This document shows, piece after piece, positions 55,153 through 63,583 of a stretch of DNA of 64,000 nucleotides. Source of the stretch: an alpha proteobacterium BAL199 (GTDB lineage Bacteria > Pseudomonadota > Alphaproteobacteria > Thalassobaculales > Thalassobaculaceae); the NCBI GenBank assembly GCA_000171835.1, contig ABHC01000003.1:360354-424353 (forward strand), given 5' to 3'. Every line of letters starts with the position of its first letter. Within the stretch, counting starts at the first letter, position 1. The notes below the pieces were generated by a model. That model was not told where the DNA came from, did not search any database, and worked only from the letters and a program-made list of their open reading frames with translations. A program made the position numbers and the translations under genes.

Positions 55153-55902
55153 ATGCTGCGAGAGGCCGTCGAATGGCTCGCAACGTCGAGCCTGTCGTTC
55201 GCCCGGCGTTCAGGGCATCTGTCGGAGTTCGTGGCAATTGCCGCGCGCCGAAGACGCCATCGTGTTGCCTGGGCACCGCACGAGGAGCGCAGCAAGGCGG
55301 CTGTGCTTCGGGCTGCCGATCGCGCTGAAACAAGCGGCATTGCCGTCATCCTGGGCGCTGGTCACCTGAATGACGTGCCTTTGCGCGCCCTGTCCGAACG
55401 ATTCGCCACTATTCGCCTAGTCGACGTTGCGTTTGCGCCGGCCACACGTCGTGTCGCCCGCACCCTGGGCAACGTGACATGCGTCCGCCACGACGTGACC
55501 GAGTCGCTTCCTGATCTGGCCGAAATCACAGCACCCAGCTTCCTGCGTGACGATGCCGACGTGCGGTTCGTCGCCTCGGTCAACCTGCTCTCCCAGCTGG
55601 CGGTTGTGGCAACCCGACAGATGGACGACGTACGAGCCGACGCGGTTGGCCGTGCCTTGATCGAGGCCCATCTGGCGTGGCTACGGCGTCTGCCGTGCCC
55701 GGCAGCGTTGGTCTTCGATCGGTCGATCGAGATCCTGGGACCGAGTGGCACCGTGATCAGCCGACTCGATCCACTGAAGGGCGCGGAGCTTCCCGAGCCC
55801 GACGAAACCTGGATCTGGGACATCGCGCCGCGTGGTGAAATCGACGTTGATCATTCGGTCCGTCACATCGTTGCGGCGATCGACGATCTGACATGCGCTT
55901 GA
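55153..55902 (+). CDS. Rossmann-fold, methyltransferase-like protein of unknown function
   Basis: A 249-residue protein with a class I methyltransferase-like arrangement: a glycine-rich AVILGAGHLNDVPL, then IRLVDVAFAPATRR at the end of the second strand and CVRHDVTESLP after the third. The usual GxGxG is reduced to GAGHLN, so SAM binding is not certain. I do not recognise the family. It follows the sulfotransferase gene and ends 33 bases before the insertion sequence. Confidence 0.65.
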   Translation: MLREAVEWLATSSLSFARRSGHLSEFVAIAARRRRHRVAWAPHEERSKAAVLRAADRAETSGIAVILGAGHLNDVPLRALSERFATIRLVDVAFAPATRRVARTLGNVTCVRHDVTESLPDLAEITAPSFLRDDADVRFVASVNLLSQLAVVATRQMDDVRADAVGRALIEAHLAWLRRLPCPAALVFDRSIEILGPSGTVISRLDPLKGAELPEPDETWIWDIAPRGEIDVDHSVRHIVAAIDDLTCA

Positions 55903-55932
55903 CGCGGTTGACACGAAACCAGGATCATCGAT

Positions 55933-57015
55933 CTAGTGGATAGAATCCAACACTTGGTGCCCACGCCTGACGGCGGCGATGATTTTGTCGGGATCGGCTG
56001 TCCAGTTGAAGGGCTTCGGATCTGAGGCGTTGTGCTCGTCGAGGAAGCGGTTGATGGCGGCCTGGAGGTCGGCGACAGAGCGGAAGACGCCGCGCTTGAG
56101 GCGGCGCTTGGCGAGCCTGGCGAAGAAGCCTTCGACGGCGTTGAGCCAGGAACATGAGGTCGGCACGAAGTGGAAGGTCCAGCGGGGATGGCGGTGCAGC
56201 CAGGCGCGGACCTTGGGGTGCTTGTGGGCGGCGTAGTTGTCGAGGACGGCGTGGATCACCTTGCCGGCCGGAACCTGGGCCTCGATGTGGTTGAGGAAGC
56301 GGATGAACTCCTGGTGGCGGTGACGCTGCATGTTGCGGCCGATGACGGTGCCGTCGAGCACGTTGAGGGCAGCGAACAAGGTGGTGGTGCCATGGCGCTT
56401 GTAGTCGTGGGTCATGGTGCCGGCGCGGCCCTTCTTCAGCGGCAGGCCGGGCTGGGTGCGGTCGAGCGCCTGGATCTGGCTCTTCTCGTCGACGCTGAGC
56501 ACGATGGCGTGGGCCGGCGGGTCGACATAGAGCCCGACCACGTCGCGCAGCTTGGTCACGAACTCCGGGTCGTTCGAGAGCTTGAACTGCCGGATCCGAT
56601 GCGGGGCCAAACCGTGAGCACGCCAGATCCGCTGCACCGAACTAACCGAGATGCCGGTCTGTGCCGCCATCGTTGCGGCGGTCCAGTGGGTCGTCTCGCC
56701 GGGCGGATCGGTCAGGGTCAGGGCGACGACGCGCTCGGCCACCGAGGGGTCCAGCGGCGGGATCCGCGACGGGCGCGTCTTGTCCCGCAGCAGCCCGTCC
56801 ACGCCTTCGGCGGCGAAGCGCTCCTGCCAGCGCCAGACCGCCGTCTTGGCGACCCCGGCCTCGCGCATGATCGCGTTGGTGCCCAGGCCCGCGGCGGTGA
56901 GCAGCACGATCCGGCAGCGCCAGACGTGCTTTTGCGGGCTGTTGCGGTCCGCCACGATCGCCTCCAGGCGGGCGCGATCGGCGGTACTGACGGTGAAGCT
57001 GATCCCGGTGCGCAT
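55933..57015 (-). CDS. IS630-family DDE transposase
   Basis: A 360-residue transposase. The N-terminal helix-turn-helix part includes NAIMREAGVAKTAVWRWQERF and a second winged-helix segment. The catalytic DDE triad is in VLSVDEKSQ (Asp), VLDNYAAHKHP (Asp) and WLNAVEGFFARLAKR (Glu). ATG 57015 is used; a GTG at 57030 would add five residues. The stop TAG uses the flanking TA target site, so the frame runs through the terminal repeat. It looks intact and probably active. Confidence 0.95.
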   Translation of the reverse strand: MRTGISFTVSTADRARLEAIVADRNSPQKHVWRCRIVLLTAAGLGTNAIMREAGVAKTAVWRWQERFAAEGVDGLLRDKTRPSRIPPLDPSVAERVVALTLTDPPGETTHWTAATMAAQTGISVSSVQRIWRAHGLAPHRIRQFKLSNDPEFVTKLRDVVGLYVDPPAHAIVLSVDEKSQIQALDRTQPGLPLKKGRAGTMTHDYKRHGTTTLFAALNVLDGTVIGRNMQRHRHQEFIRFLNHIEAQVPAGKVIHAVLDNYAAHKHPKVRAWLHRHPRWTFHFVPTSCSWLNAVEGFFARLAKRRLKRGVFRSVADLQAAINRFLDEHNASDPKPFNWTADPDKIIAAVRRGHQVLDSIH

Positions 57016-57084
57016 GCCCCAGACTCGCACGCCACCGAACCCGCGGGAATCCTGAGCGGGATTCTAATGTCGGATTTTATCCAC
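55936..57084 (-). mobile_element. Complete IS630-family insertion sequence
   Basis: A 1149-bp element with 13-base terminal inverted repeats GTGGATAGAATCC (55936-55948) and the complement of GTGGATAAAATCC (57072-57084), one mismatch between them. TA dinucleotides flank it at 55934-55935 and 57085-57086, the IS630 target duplication. A single intact transposase gene fills it on the minus strand. It stands between the Rossmann-type gene and the GNAT-C39 gene and interrupts neither. The end at window positions 1-53 is a second copy in opposite orientation. Confidence 0.93.
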
Positions 57085-57140
57085 TAGAGGCGCGCGGATC
57101 GCCCTGTCCGCGCTCCCGACGCGAAAGGCGTCCTGACACG

Positions 57141-58325
57141 ATGCTGCCTCATACACTTCTGGATCAGGAAGCCCCGACACGCCAAAAGCGTGCACTGCCG
57201 CGCACGACCGTGCGACCCGGGCAAGTGACCGATATACCTGCCCTGCTGCAGCTTGAAGAATCGTGTTTCAGCACCGACCGCCTGTCGCGCCGCAGCTTTC
57301 ATCACATGCTCACCAAGGCGAAGGCTTCGCTGTTCGTGGTGGAGGACCCCGAGGCTACGACCGGTGGTCAGATCCTGGGATACGGTCTTGTACTGTTCCA
57401 CCTCGGCACCGCACTGGCCCGGCTGTATTCCCTTGCAGTTCATCCCGCGGCACGCGGCCGCGGCATCGGCGTGCAGTTGCTCGACTATGCGGAGGAGGAG
57501 ACGCGCCGGCACGACTGCGTGGCACTGCGCCTGGAAGTGCGCGCCGACAACGCTGTCGCGATCGCGCTGTACGACAGCCGCAAATACCGGCGTCTGATGT
57601 CGCTGCCGCAATACTATGACGACGATGCCGATGGCTGGCGTTACGAGAAGCGGATGCGATTCAGCCCGGCTCCGACCGTGCCGCAGGTACCGTACTACCA
57701 TCAGACCACCGACTTCACCTGCGGGCCCGCCAGCGTGATGATGGCCATGGCGGCGCTCGACCCCTCGCGGCACATGGATCTCAACGACGAGATCCGAATC
57801 TGGCGCGAGGCCACCACCGTGTTCATGACCTCGGGGCACGGCGGCTGCGGTCCTTACGGACTGGCCCTTGCCGCCCATCGCCGAGGTTTCCAGGTGCGCG
57901 TCGTCGTCACCGAAACCGGCCCATTGTTCCTCGACACCGTGCGCAGCACCGAGAAGAAGCGCATCATGGAGCGCGCCCACGTATCGATTGAGGAAGACTT
58001 CCAGACGGCCGGTCTGGAGCTCGAAATCGCCCCAATCACCGCCAACAACCTCGGCATCGCGTTGAACACCGGTTGGATCCCGATCCTCTTGGTCAGTTCA
58101 TACCGGTTCAATGCCGAGAAGGTTCCGCACTGGATCGTCGTCACGGGGGTCGACGATCGCTTCCTCCTGGTTCACGACCCCGATATGGACGACGACCTGA
58201 TGAAGACTGACATGGACTGTGTCCACGTTCCGATTCCCCGCTCCGCCTTCGAAAGCATGACGCGCTTCGGCCGGTCGCGCCTGCAGGCGGCGGTGTTCGT
58301 ACGCCTCCGGGAGACCGCCGTATGA
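57141..58325 (+). CDS. Fused GNAT acetyltransferase and C39-like cysteine peptidase
   Basis: A 394-residue two-domain protein. Residues 22-165 are a RimI-like GNAT domain with the acetyl-CoA loop RGRGIG (105-110) and IALYDSRKYRR. About 180-390 is a papain-like C39-type peptidase with Cys194 in TTDFTCGPASVMM, His330 in VPHWIVVTGVDD and an Asp in LVHDPDMD (346 or 348), a complete triad. No membrane span, so it acts in the cytoplasm. Its stop overlaps the start of the ATP-grasp gene (ATGA). The insertion sequence ends 56 bases upstream; the ribosome site is weak. Confidence 0.9.
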   Translation: MLPHTLLDQEAPTRQKRALPRTTVRPGQVTDIPALLQLEESCFSTDRLSRRSFHHMLTKAKASLFVVEDPEATTGGQILGYGLVLFHLGTALARLYSLAVHPAARGRGIGVQLLDYAEEETRRHDCVALRLEVRADNAVAIALYDSRKYRRLMSLPQYYDDDADGWRYEKRMRFSPAPTVPQVPYYHQTTDFTCGPASVMMAMAALDPSRHMDLNDEIRIWREATTVFMTSGHGGCGPYGLALAAHRRGFQVRVVVTETGPLFLDTVRSTEKKRIMERAHVSIEEDFQTAGLELEIAPITANNLGIALNTGWIPILLVSSYRFNAEKVPHWIVVTGVDDRFLLVHDPDMDDDLMKTDMDCVHVPIPRSAFESMTRFGRSRLQAAVFVRLRETAV

Positions 58326-59788
58326 GCACGCTGGTCGTTCTGGTGGACCGACCAGAGGACCTGCCGATCCCGCCTGAGGGATTGCAGGTCATGCGTACCC
58401 GCGACTACCTGACCAACCCGAACACGTTCGGTGACGCGACGCCGCGCATCGTCAACCTGTCGCGCGACTTGGTGTATCTCGGTCAGGGATACTACGCCTC
58501 GCTGCTGGCCGAGGCACGCGGTCACCGCGTGATCCCGTCGGCGGCTGCAATCCTGTCGCTGAAGGAGCGCGGCCGGTCCTGGACCGGAATGCGCGCGGTC
58601 GAGCGGGTGCTATTGCGCTCGCTGGCACGCATCAAGGAGGCCCCGGAAGCCTCGTTCTCCATTGACGCCTATTTCGGCCGCACTGCCGACCCGCGCTACG
58701 AACGGGTGGCGCGCGAAGCCTTCGACCGGTTCCGCGCCCCGATCCTGCGCGTACAGATCCGCCGCGACCCGGAATGGGGCTTCTATGTGAAGGCGATCCG
58801 GCCGCGCACCGTCGACGAGTTGCACGCAGCCGAACAGCCGGTCTTCGCCGCCGCCCTGGAAGCCTATACCCGCCGCACCTGGCGGGCGCCGAAGGGACCG
58901 AAGCGGGTTCGTTATACGCTGGCGGTCTTGCATGACCCGAAGGAAGCGCTGCCACCGTCCGATCCGAAGGCACTCGCCACGCTGGAGCGGGTCGGAGCCC
59001 AAATGGGTGTGTCGGTCGAGATGATCCAGCCGAAGGACTATTCGCGGCTCGCCGAATTCGATGCCCTGTTCATCCGCATGACCACTGCCCTCGACAACCC
59101 GACCTACCGGTTCGCCCGCAAGGCCGAGGACGAAGGCATGCCGGTGCTCGACGATCCGACCTCGATCCTGCGCTGCACCAACAAGGTGTTCCTGGCCGAG
59201 ATGCTGATCGCCCGGAAGATCCCGGCACCGAAGACCCTGGTACTCGACTCGCGTAGCCTGAAGCGCGCCACCGACGAGTTGTCGTTCCCGATCGTGCTGA
59301 AGATCCCCGACGGTTCGTTCTCACGCGGCGTCATGAAAGCCGACAACCTCGACACTCTGAAGCGCATGTCGAAGGAGTTGTTCACCGACAGCGACCTGAT
59401 CCTGGCCCAGGAGTTCATGCCGACCGAGTTCGACTGGCGGGTCGGCGTGCTGGACGGCAAACCGCTGTTCGTCTCGCAGTACACCATGGCGCCCAAGCAT
59501 TGGCAGATCTACAACCACGGCGCCTCCGGCAACGCCAAGCACGGCGGCTTCCGTACGCTCGCAATCGAAGATACGCCGAAGCAGGTGCTGGACGTAGCGA
59601 CCGCCGCTGCCAGGCTGATGGGCCTGGGCCTGTACGGCGTCGACCTGAAGCAGAACGACCGCGGCGTATTCGTGGTCGAGGTCAACGATAACCCGAACAT
59701 CGATTCCGGCGTCGAGGACAAGGTGCTCAAGGACGGATTGTACCGCACCCTACTGGAATCGTTTATCCGCCGGATCGACGCGGGCTGA
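58322..59788 (+). CDS. RimK-like ATP-grasp ligase with RLAN N-terminal domain
   Basis: A 488-residue ligase of the RimK family. The first 165 or so residues match the RimK-like ATP-grasp N-terminal (RLAN) domain, opening LVVLVDRPEDLPI. The ATP-grasp part from about 210 has NKVFLAEMLIARKIPAPKT, FPIVLKIPDGSFSRGVMKA and the metal-binding FVVEVNDNPNIDSGVEDK. It should form peptide-like amide bonds, adding amino acids to a peptide, protein end or small molecule. It is coupled to the GNAT-C39 gene, a pairing predicted earlier to make and mature modified peptides. Confidence 0.9.
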   Translation: MSTLVVLVDRPEDLPIPPEGLQVMRTRDYLTNPNTFGDATPRIVNLSRDLVYLGQGYYASLLAEARGHRVIPSAAAILSLKERGRSWTGMRAVERVLLRSLARIKEAPEASFSIDAYFGRTADPRYERVAREAFDRFRAPILRVQIRRDPEWGFYVKAIRPRTVDELHAAEQPVFAAALEAYTRRTWRAPKGPKRVRYTLAVLHDPKEALPPSDPKALATLERVGAQMGVSVEMIQPKDYSRLAEFDALFIRMTTALDNPTYRFARKAEDEGMPVLDDPTSILRCTNKVFLAEMLIARKIPAPKTLVLDSRSLKRATDELSFPIVLKIPDGSFSRGVMKADNLDTLKRMSKELFTDSDLILAQEFMPTEFDWRVGVLDGKPLFVSQYTMAPKHWQIYNHGASGNAKHGGFRTLAIEDTPKQVLDVATAAARLMGLGLYGVDLKQNDRGVFVVEVNDNPNIDSGVEDKVLKDGLYRTLLESFIRRIDAG

Positions 59789-59850
59789 TCCGTCATCGGC
59801 TTTGACGGACGCCCGGCGGGCCGTATCCTGGCAGCCAGGAGGTCCCGACG

Positions 59851-61539
59851 ATGATCCGACACCGCACGCTGCACTTCTTGTCGTTGATCGCCGTGCTGTG
59901 CGGTGGTTTGCCCGTGCCGTCGGCGATGGCGGCCCGCGACAGCCTGACCATCGGGATCACCCAGTATCCGGGCACCCTCAATCCGATGATCGACTCGATG
60001 CTGGCCAAGACCTATGTGCACGGCGCCACCCAGCGTCAGATCACCATCGAGGGGCATGACTGGACGCCCATCTGCCAGCTCTGCGTGAAGCTGCCGAGCC
60101 TGAAGGACGGCGATGCCGAGCGGTTCCCGTCGACGACCGAGGCGGGCGATCCCGTCGACGGCGTGCGCAAGACCTACACCCTGCGCGACGACGCGTTCTG
60201 GGCAGACGGCACCCCGGTGACGACCGACGATGTGGTGTTCGCCTGGAAGGTTGGCCGGCATCCGGACACCGGGGTTGCCAACTTCCGGGCATACAAGGAT
60301 GTGCTCGACATCGAGGTCCACGGACCGAAGCGCTTCACCATGGTCGAACGCAAGCTCGACTACCGCTACCCGTCAATGGGCGACTTCCAGGTCCTGCCCG
60401 CCCACCTGGAGGGACCGAGTTTTGAGGTGCCGAGGGAGTACCGGCACCGCACGTTGTACCAGACCGATCCGACCAACCCCGGCCTTTGGAACGGGCCGTA
60501 CCGGGTCGCGGCGATCGAAACCGGCTCGAAGCTAGTGCTAGCCCGCAATCCGCACTGGAAGGGTCCACAGCCGGCGTTCGAGCGGATTGAGATCCGGGCG
60601 ATCGAGAACACCTCGGCGCTCGAGGCCAATTTGCTGTCCGGCTCGATCGACATGATTGCCGGTGAACTCGGCCTCGACATCGACCAAGCCATCGCCTTCG
60701 AAAAGCGCAACGCCGACCGCTTCACGGTGCTGTACCAGCCCGGGCTGATCTACGAGCACATGGACGTCATGCTCGACAATCCGTTCCTGGCCGACCGGCG
60801 GGTCAGGCAGGCGCTGATCCTGGCGATCGACCGGCAGGCGATCAGCGACCGGCTGTTCGCCGGCAAGCAGCCGGTGGCCAACACCAGCGTCCACCCGCTC
60901 GACTGGGTCAATACCACAGACGGGGTGCCGACCTATGGCTACGAACCGGACCGGGCCAAGGCCCTGCTGGACGATGCCGGCTGGAAGATTGGGCCGAAGG
61001 GAGTTCGGGTGAATGCCAAGGGCGAGCCGCTGACCCTCGAGCTGATGACCACTGCCGGCAACCGGACCCGCGAACTGGTCGAGCAGGTAATCGCCGACTA
61101 CTGGAAGCGTGTCGGCATTGAGACCCGGATCCGCAACGAACCGGCACGGGTGTTCTTCGGTGAGACGGTCTCCAAGCGCAAGTTCACCGGCCTGGCGCTG
61201 TTCGCCTGGCTGTCGGCACCGGAAAGCCTGCCGCGCACGACCCTGCATTCGGAGTCGATCCCGACCGACGCCAACAACTGGGCCGGCCAGAACAATACCG
61301 GCTTCCGCAACGCCGAGATGGACCGACTGATCGACGCCACCGAAATCGAACTCGATCGCGACAAACGCAAGGCGTTGTGGGCCGACATGCAGCGGATCTA
61401 CGCCACCGAGCTGCCGGCGATCCCGCTGTATTTCCGGGCCGAAAGCTACGTCATGCCGAAATGGCTGACTGGCGTCCGCCCGACCGGCCACAAATACAGC
61501 ACCACCAACTGGATCGAGGACTGGAAGGTCGCGGAATGA
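59851..61539 (+). CDS. Peptide ABC transporter substrate-binding protein (family 5)
   Basis: A 562-residue periplasmic binding protein of the dipeptide/oligopeptide type. A Sec signal peptide of about 27 residues ends near SAMA before ARDSLTIGITQYPGTLNPM. Family 5 motifs are YTLRDDAFWADGTPVTTDDVVFAWK and VRQALILAIDRQAISD. AGGAGG stands 9 bases before ATG 59851. It follows the ATP-grasp gene after 62 bases. The permease genes follow after a REP palindrome. Confidence 0.92.
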   Translation: MIRHRTLHFLSLIAVLCGGLPVPSAMAARDSLTIGITQYPGTLNPMIDSMLAKTYVHGATQRQITIEGHDWTPICQLCVKLPSLKDGDAERFPSTTEAGDPVDGVRKTYTLRDDAFWADGTPVTTDDVVFAWKVGRHPDTGVANFRAYKDVLDIEVHGPKRFTMVERKLDYRYPSMGDFQVLPAHLEGPSFEVPREYRHRTLYQTDPTNPGLWNGPYRVAAIETGSKLVLARNPHWKGPQPAFERIEIRAIENTSALEANLLSGSIDMIAGELGLDIDQAIAFEKRNADRFTVLYQPGLIYEHMDVMLDNPFLADRRVRQALILAIDRQAISDRLFAGKQPVANTSVHPLDWVNTTDGVPTYGYEPDRAKALLDDAGWKIGPKGVRVNAKGEPLTLELMTTAGNRTRELVEQVIADYWKRVGIETRIRNEPARVFFGETVSKRKFTGLALFAWLSAPESLPRTTLHSESIPTDANNWAGQNNTGFRNAEMDRLIDATEIELDRDKRKALWADMQRIYATELPAIPLYFRAESYVMPKWLTGVRPTGHKYSTTNWIEDWKVAE

Positions 61540-61550
61540 ACACGGTTCAG

Positions 61551-61666
61551 CCGGGCCCTTCGTGGCCGTGCATGGCACGGCACCTCAGGGCGACAGAGAA
61601 TGATTGCCGGCTCTCCCCTCAACCCATCACCCTGAGGTGCGAGGGTAGCGAGCCACGAAGGGCCGG
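61551..61666. repeat. REP-like palindrome, complete copy
   Basis: The left arm 61552-61590 (GGGCCCTTCGTGGCC up to CACCTCAGGG) and right arm 61630-61666 (CCCTGAGGTGCGAGG up to CCACGAAGGGCC) form a long imperfect stem with a 39-base loop. It fills most of the 139-base gap between the binding-protein and permease genes. Similar units occur at 19406-19448 and 43645-43680, and palindromes of this kind are widespread in alphaproteobacterial intergenic DNA. Confidence 0.8.
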
Positions 61667-61678
61667 CATGACGAACCG

Positions 61679-62647
61679 ATGCTGACCTATGTCACCGGCC
61701 GGCTGTTCCAGGCGTTGGTCGTCCTGCTGTTGCTGTCGGCGGCGGCGTACGTCCTGCTGGGGCTGATGCCGGGGGACCCGATCGACCTGATGGTCGGCGC
61801 CGATCCGCGCATCACCTCCGAAGACATTGCGCGCCTGAAAGCCTTGCAAGGACTCGACCGGCCGATCTGGGAGCGCTACCTCGCCTGGCTGTCGTCGGCG
61901 CTGGCCGGCGATCTCGGCTATTCCAGGCTGTACACCCGCCCGGTGCTCGACATCGTGGCCGAGCGGATGCCTCGCACCCTGCTGCTAATCGGTCTGGCGC
62001 TGGCGCTGGCGTTGTCCGTCGCCGTCCCGGCCGCCCTGATCGCAGCCCGAAAGCCTGGCGGTGCGGTCGATCGCGGCGTCAACATGCTGTGCTTCGCCGG
62101 GATATCAGTGCCGCCGTTCTGGCTAGCGCTGCTGCTGATCCTGCTGTTCGCCGTGGTGCTCGGATGGCTGCCGGCAGGCGGCACCGCCAGCACGGGCGGG
62201 GGTGGCTTTCTCGACCGGGTCCAGCACCTGATCCTGCCGGTCGTCACGCTGGCCGCCGCCAGCATCGCCGCCTACACCCGGCATCTGCGCGCCGCCCTGA
62301 TCGAAGCTCTGGGCGAGGACTATGTCCGCACGGCCCGCGCCAAGGGGCTGAGCGAACGCACGGTCACCACCCGCCACGCCCTGCGCAACGCCCTGCTGCC
62401 GGTCGTCACCCTGCTCGGCCTCGACCTGGGCAGCCTGGTGTCCGGTGCCCTGGTGACCGAGACCATGTTCGCGCAGCCCGGCATGGGCAAGACGATCTAC
62501 GACGCGGTCATGGGCAACGACTACAACCTCGCCCTGGTCGGCCTGCTGGTCGCCGCTGGCGCCACACTGCTCGGCAGCCTCGGCGCCGACCTTGCCTACG
62601 CCCGGCTCGATCCGCGCATCGTGTACCGGGCGGAGAACGCGGTGTGA
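61679..62647 (+). CDS. Peptide ABC transporter permease (DppB type)
   Basis: A 322-residue permease with about six spans, the DppB start MLTYVTGRLFQALVVLLLLS, LMPGDPIDLMVG, LDRPIWERYLAWLSSALAGDLGYS and the EAA loop RTARAKGLSERTVTTRHALRNALLP. The C-terminus is YARLDPRIVYR. It overlaps the DppC-type gene by four bases. Together with the binding protein it forms a second peptide importer of the window. Confidence 0.93.
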   Translation: MLTYVTGRLFQALVVLLLLSAAAYVLLGLMPGDPIDLMVGADPRITSEDIARLKALQGLDRPIWERYLAWLSSALAGDLGYSRLYTRPVLDIVAERMPRTLLLIGLALALALSVAVPAALIAARKPGGAVDRGVNMLCFAGISVPPFWLALLLILLFAVVLGWLPAGGTASTGGGGFLDRVQHLILPVVTLAAASIAAYTRHLRAALIEALGEDYVRTARAKGLSERTVTTRHALRNALLPVVTLLGLDLGSLVSGALVTETMFAQPGMGKTIYDAVMGNDYNLALVGLLVAAGATLLGSLGADLAYARLDPRIVYRAENAV

Positions 62648-63513
62648 TCCGGCACCTTGGCCCCAGCGCCGCGTTGGCGGCAGCAGCACTCGCCGTCCTG
62701 GCCGTCGCAGCGGTCGGCGCGCCGCTGGTCGAATCTCTCATGGGGCTGGATGCCGAGGCGGTTGATCTGTTCGGCCGGCTGCAACCGCCGTCACCGGACC
62801 ATCCGCTCGGCACCGATGAGCTGGGCCGCGACCTGCTGCTCCGCCTGCTGTACGGCGGACGGGTGTCGCTGACCGTCGGGGTGGTGGCCGCCGTCGCGGC
62901 CTCGGCCATCGGCACCGCCATCGGCCTGGCTGCAGGCTATCTCGGCGGCCGGGTCGACGCGCTGCTGATGCGCCTCGCCGACGGGGTGATCGCCCTGCCG
63001 TTGCTGCCGCTGCTGATCGTGCTGGCGGCGGTCGACCTGACCAAGCTCGGGCTGTCGGACGATGCCGCGAATTCGCCAGCCGTGCTGCTGGGCCGGCTGG
63101 TCGTCCTGGTGACGCTGGTCGGTTGGCCGACCACGGCGCGGCTGGTACGCGCCGCCACCCTCAGCCTGCGCCGCCGCGAGTTCGTGCAGGCCGCCCAGGC
63201 GCTCGGCTACTCGCCGCTGCGCATCGCCGCCCGCCACGTGCTGCCGAACGCCGCCGCCCCGATCCTGGTGGCGACCACGCTGGCGGTCGGCAACGTCGTG
63301 CTGTTCGAGAGCGTGCTGAGCTTCCTCGGCCTCGGCATCCGGCCGCCGACGCCGTCCTGGGGCAACATGCTGACCGGCGCGCAGGAACTGATCTGGGAAT
63401 CGCCGCAGTTGGCAGTCTGGCCGGGCGTTCTGATCTTCGTGACCGTGGTCAGCGTTAACCTGCTGGGTGACGCCCTGCGCGACGCCCTCGATCCTCGGTC
63501 ACGCCGCCGGTAG
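62644..63513 (+). CDS. Peptide ABC transporter permease (DppC type)
   Basis: A 289-residue permease starting at GTG 62644, which overlaps the DppB-type TGA. Family motifs are DHPLGTDELGRDLLLRLLYGGRVSL and the EAA loop QAAQALGYSPLRIAARHVLPNAAAP, with SFLGLGIRPPTPSWGNML near the end. No ATPase gene follows in the window; the next gene is a lipoprotein. The system may use ATPases encoded beyond the window or those at 10392-12360. Confidence 0.92.
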   Translation: MIRHLGPSAALAAAALAVLAVAAVGAPLVESLMGLDAEAVDLFGRLQPPSPDHPLGTDELGRDLLLRLLYGGRVSLTVGVVAAVAASAIGTAIGLAAGYLGGRVDALLMRLADGVIALPLLPLLIVLAAVDLTKLGLSDDAANSPAVLLGRLVVLVTLVGWPTTARLVRAATLSLRRREFVQAAQALGYSPLRIAARHVLPNAAAPILVATTLAVGNVVLFESVLSFLGLGIRPPTPSWGNMLTGAQELIWESPQLAVWPGVLIFVTVVSVNLLGDALRDALDPRSRRR

Positions 63514-63583
63514 AAGCACCCCAACTGACGGTCGACGACGCTCGACGATTGCGGCGACAGGCCGAACCGGCCAAAGTCCGGCC

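Noticed and set aside
55909..55940. TTGACA at 55909-55914 as a promoter reading into the insertion sequence
   Set aside because: No acceptable -10 box follows at 16-18 bases and it would drive only antisense RNA of the transposase.
59789..59850. CCGTCA / TGACGG hairpin after the ATP-grasp gene as a terminator
   Set aside because: Only six base pairs with a 7-base loop and no T run; the peptide-importer gene follows closely, so evidence for termination is weak.
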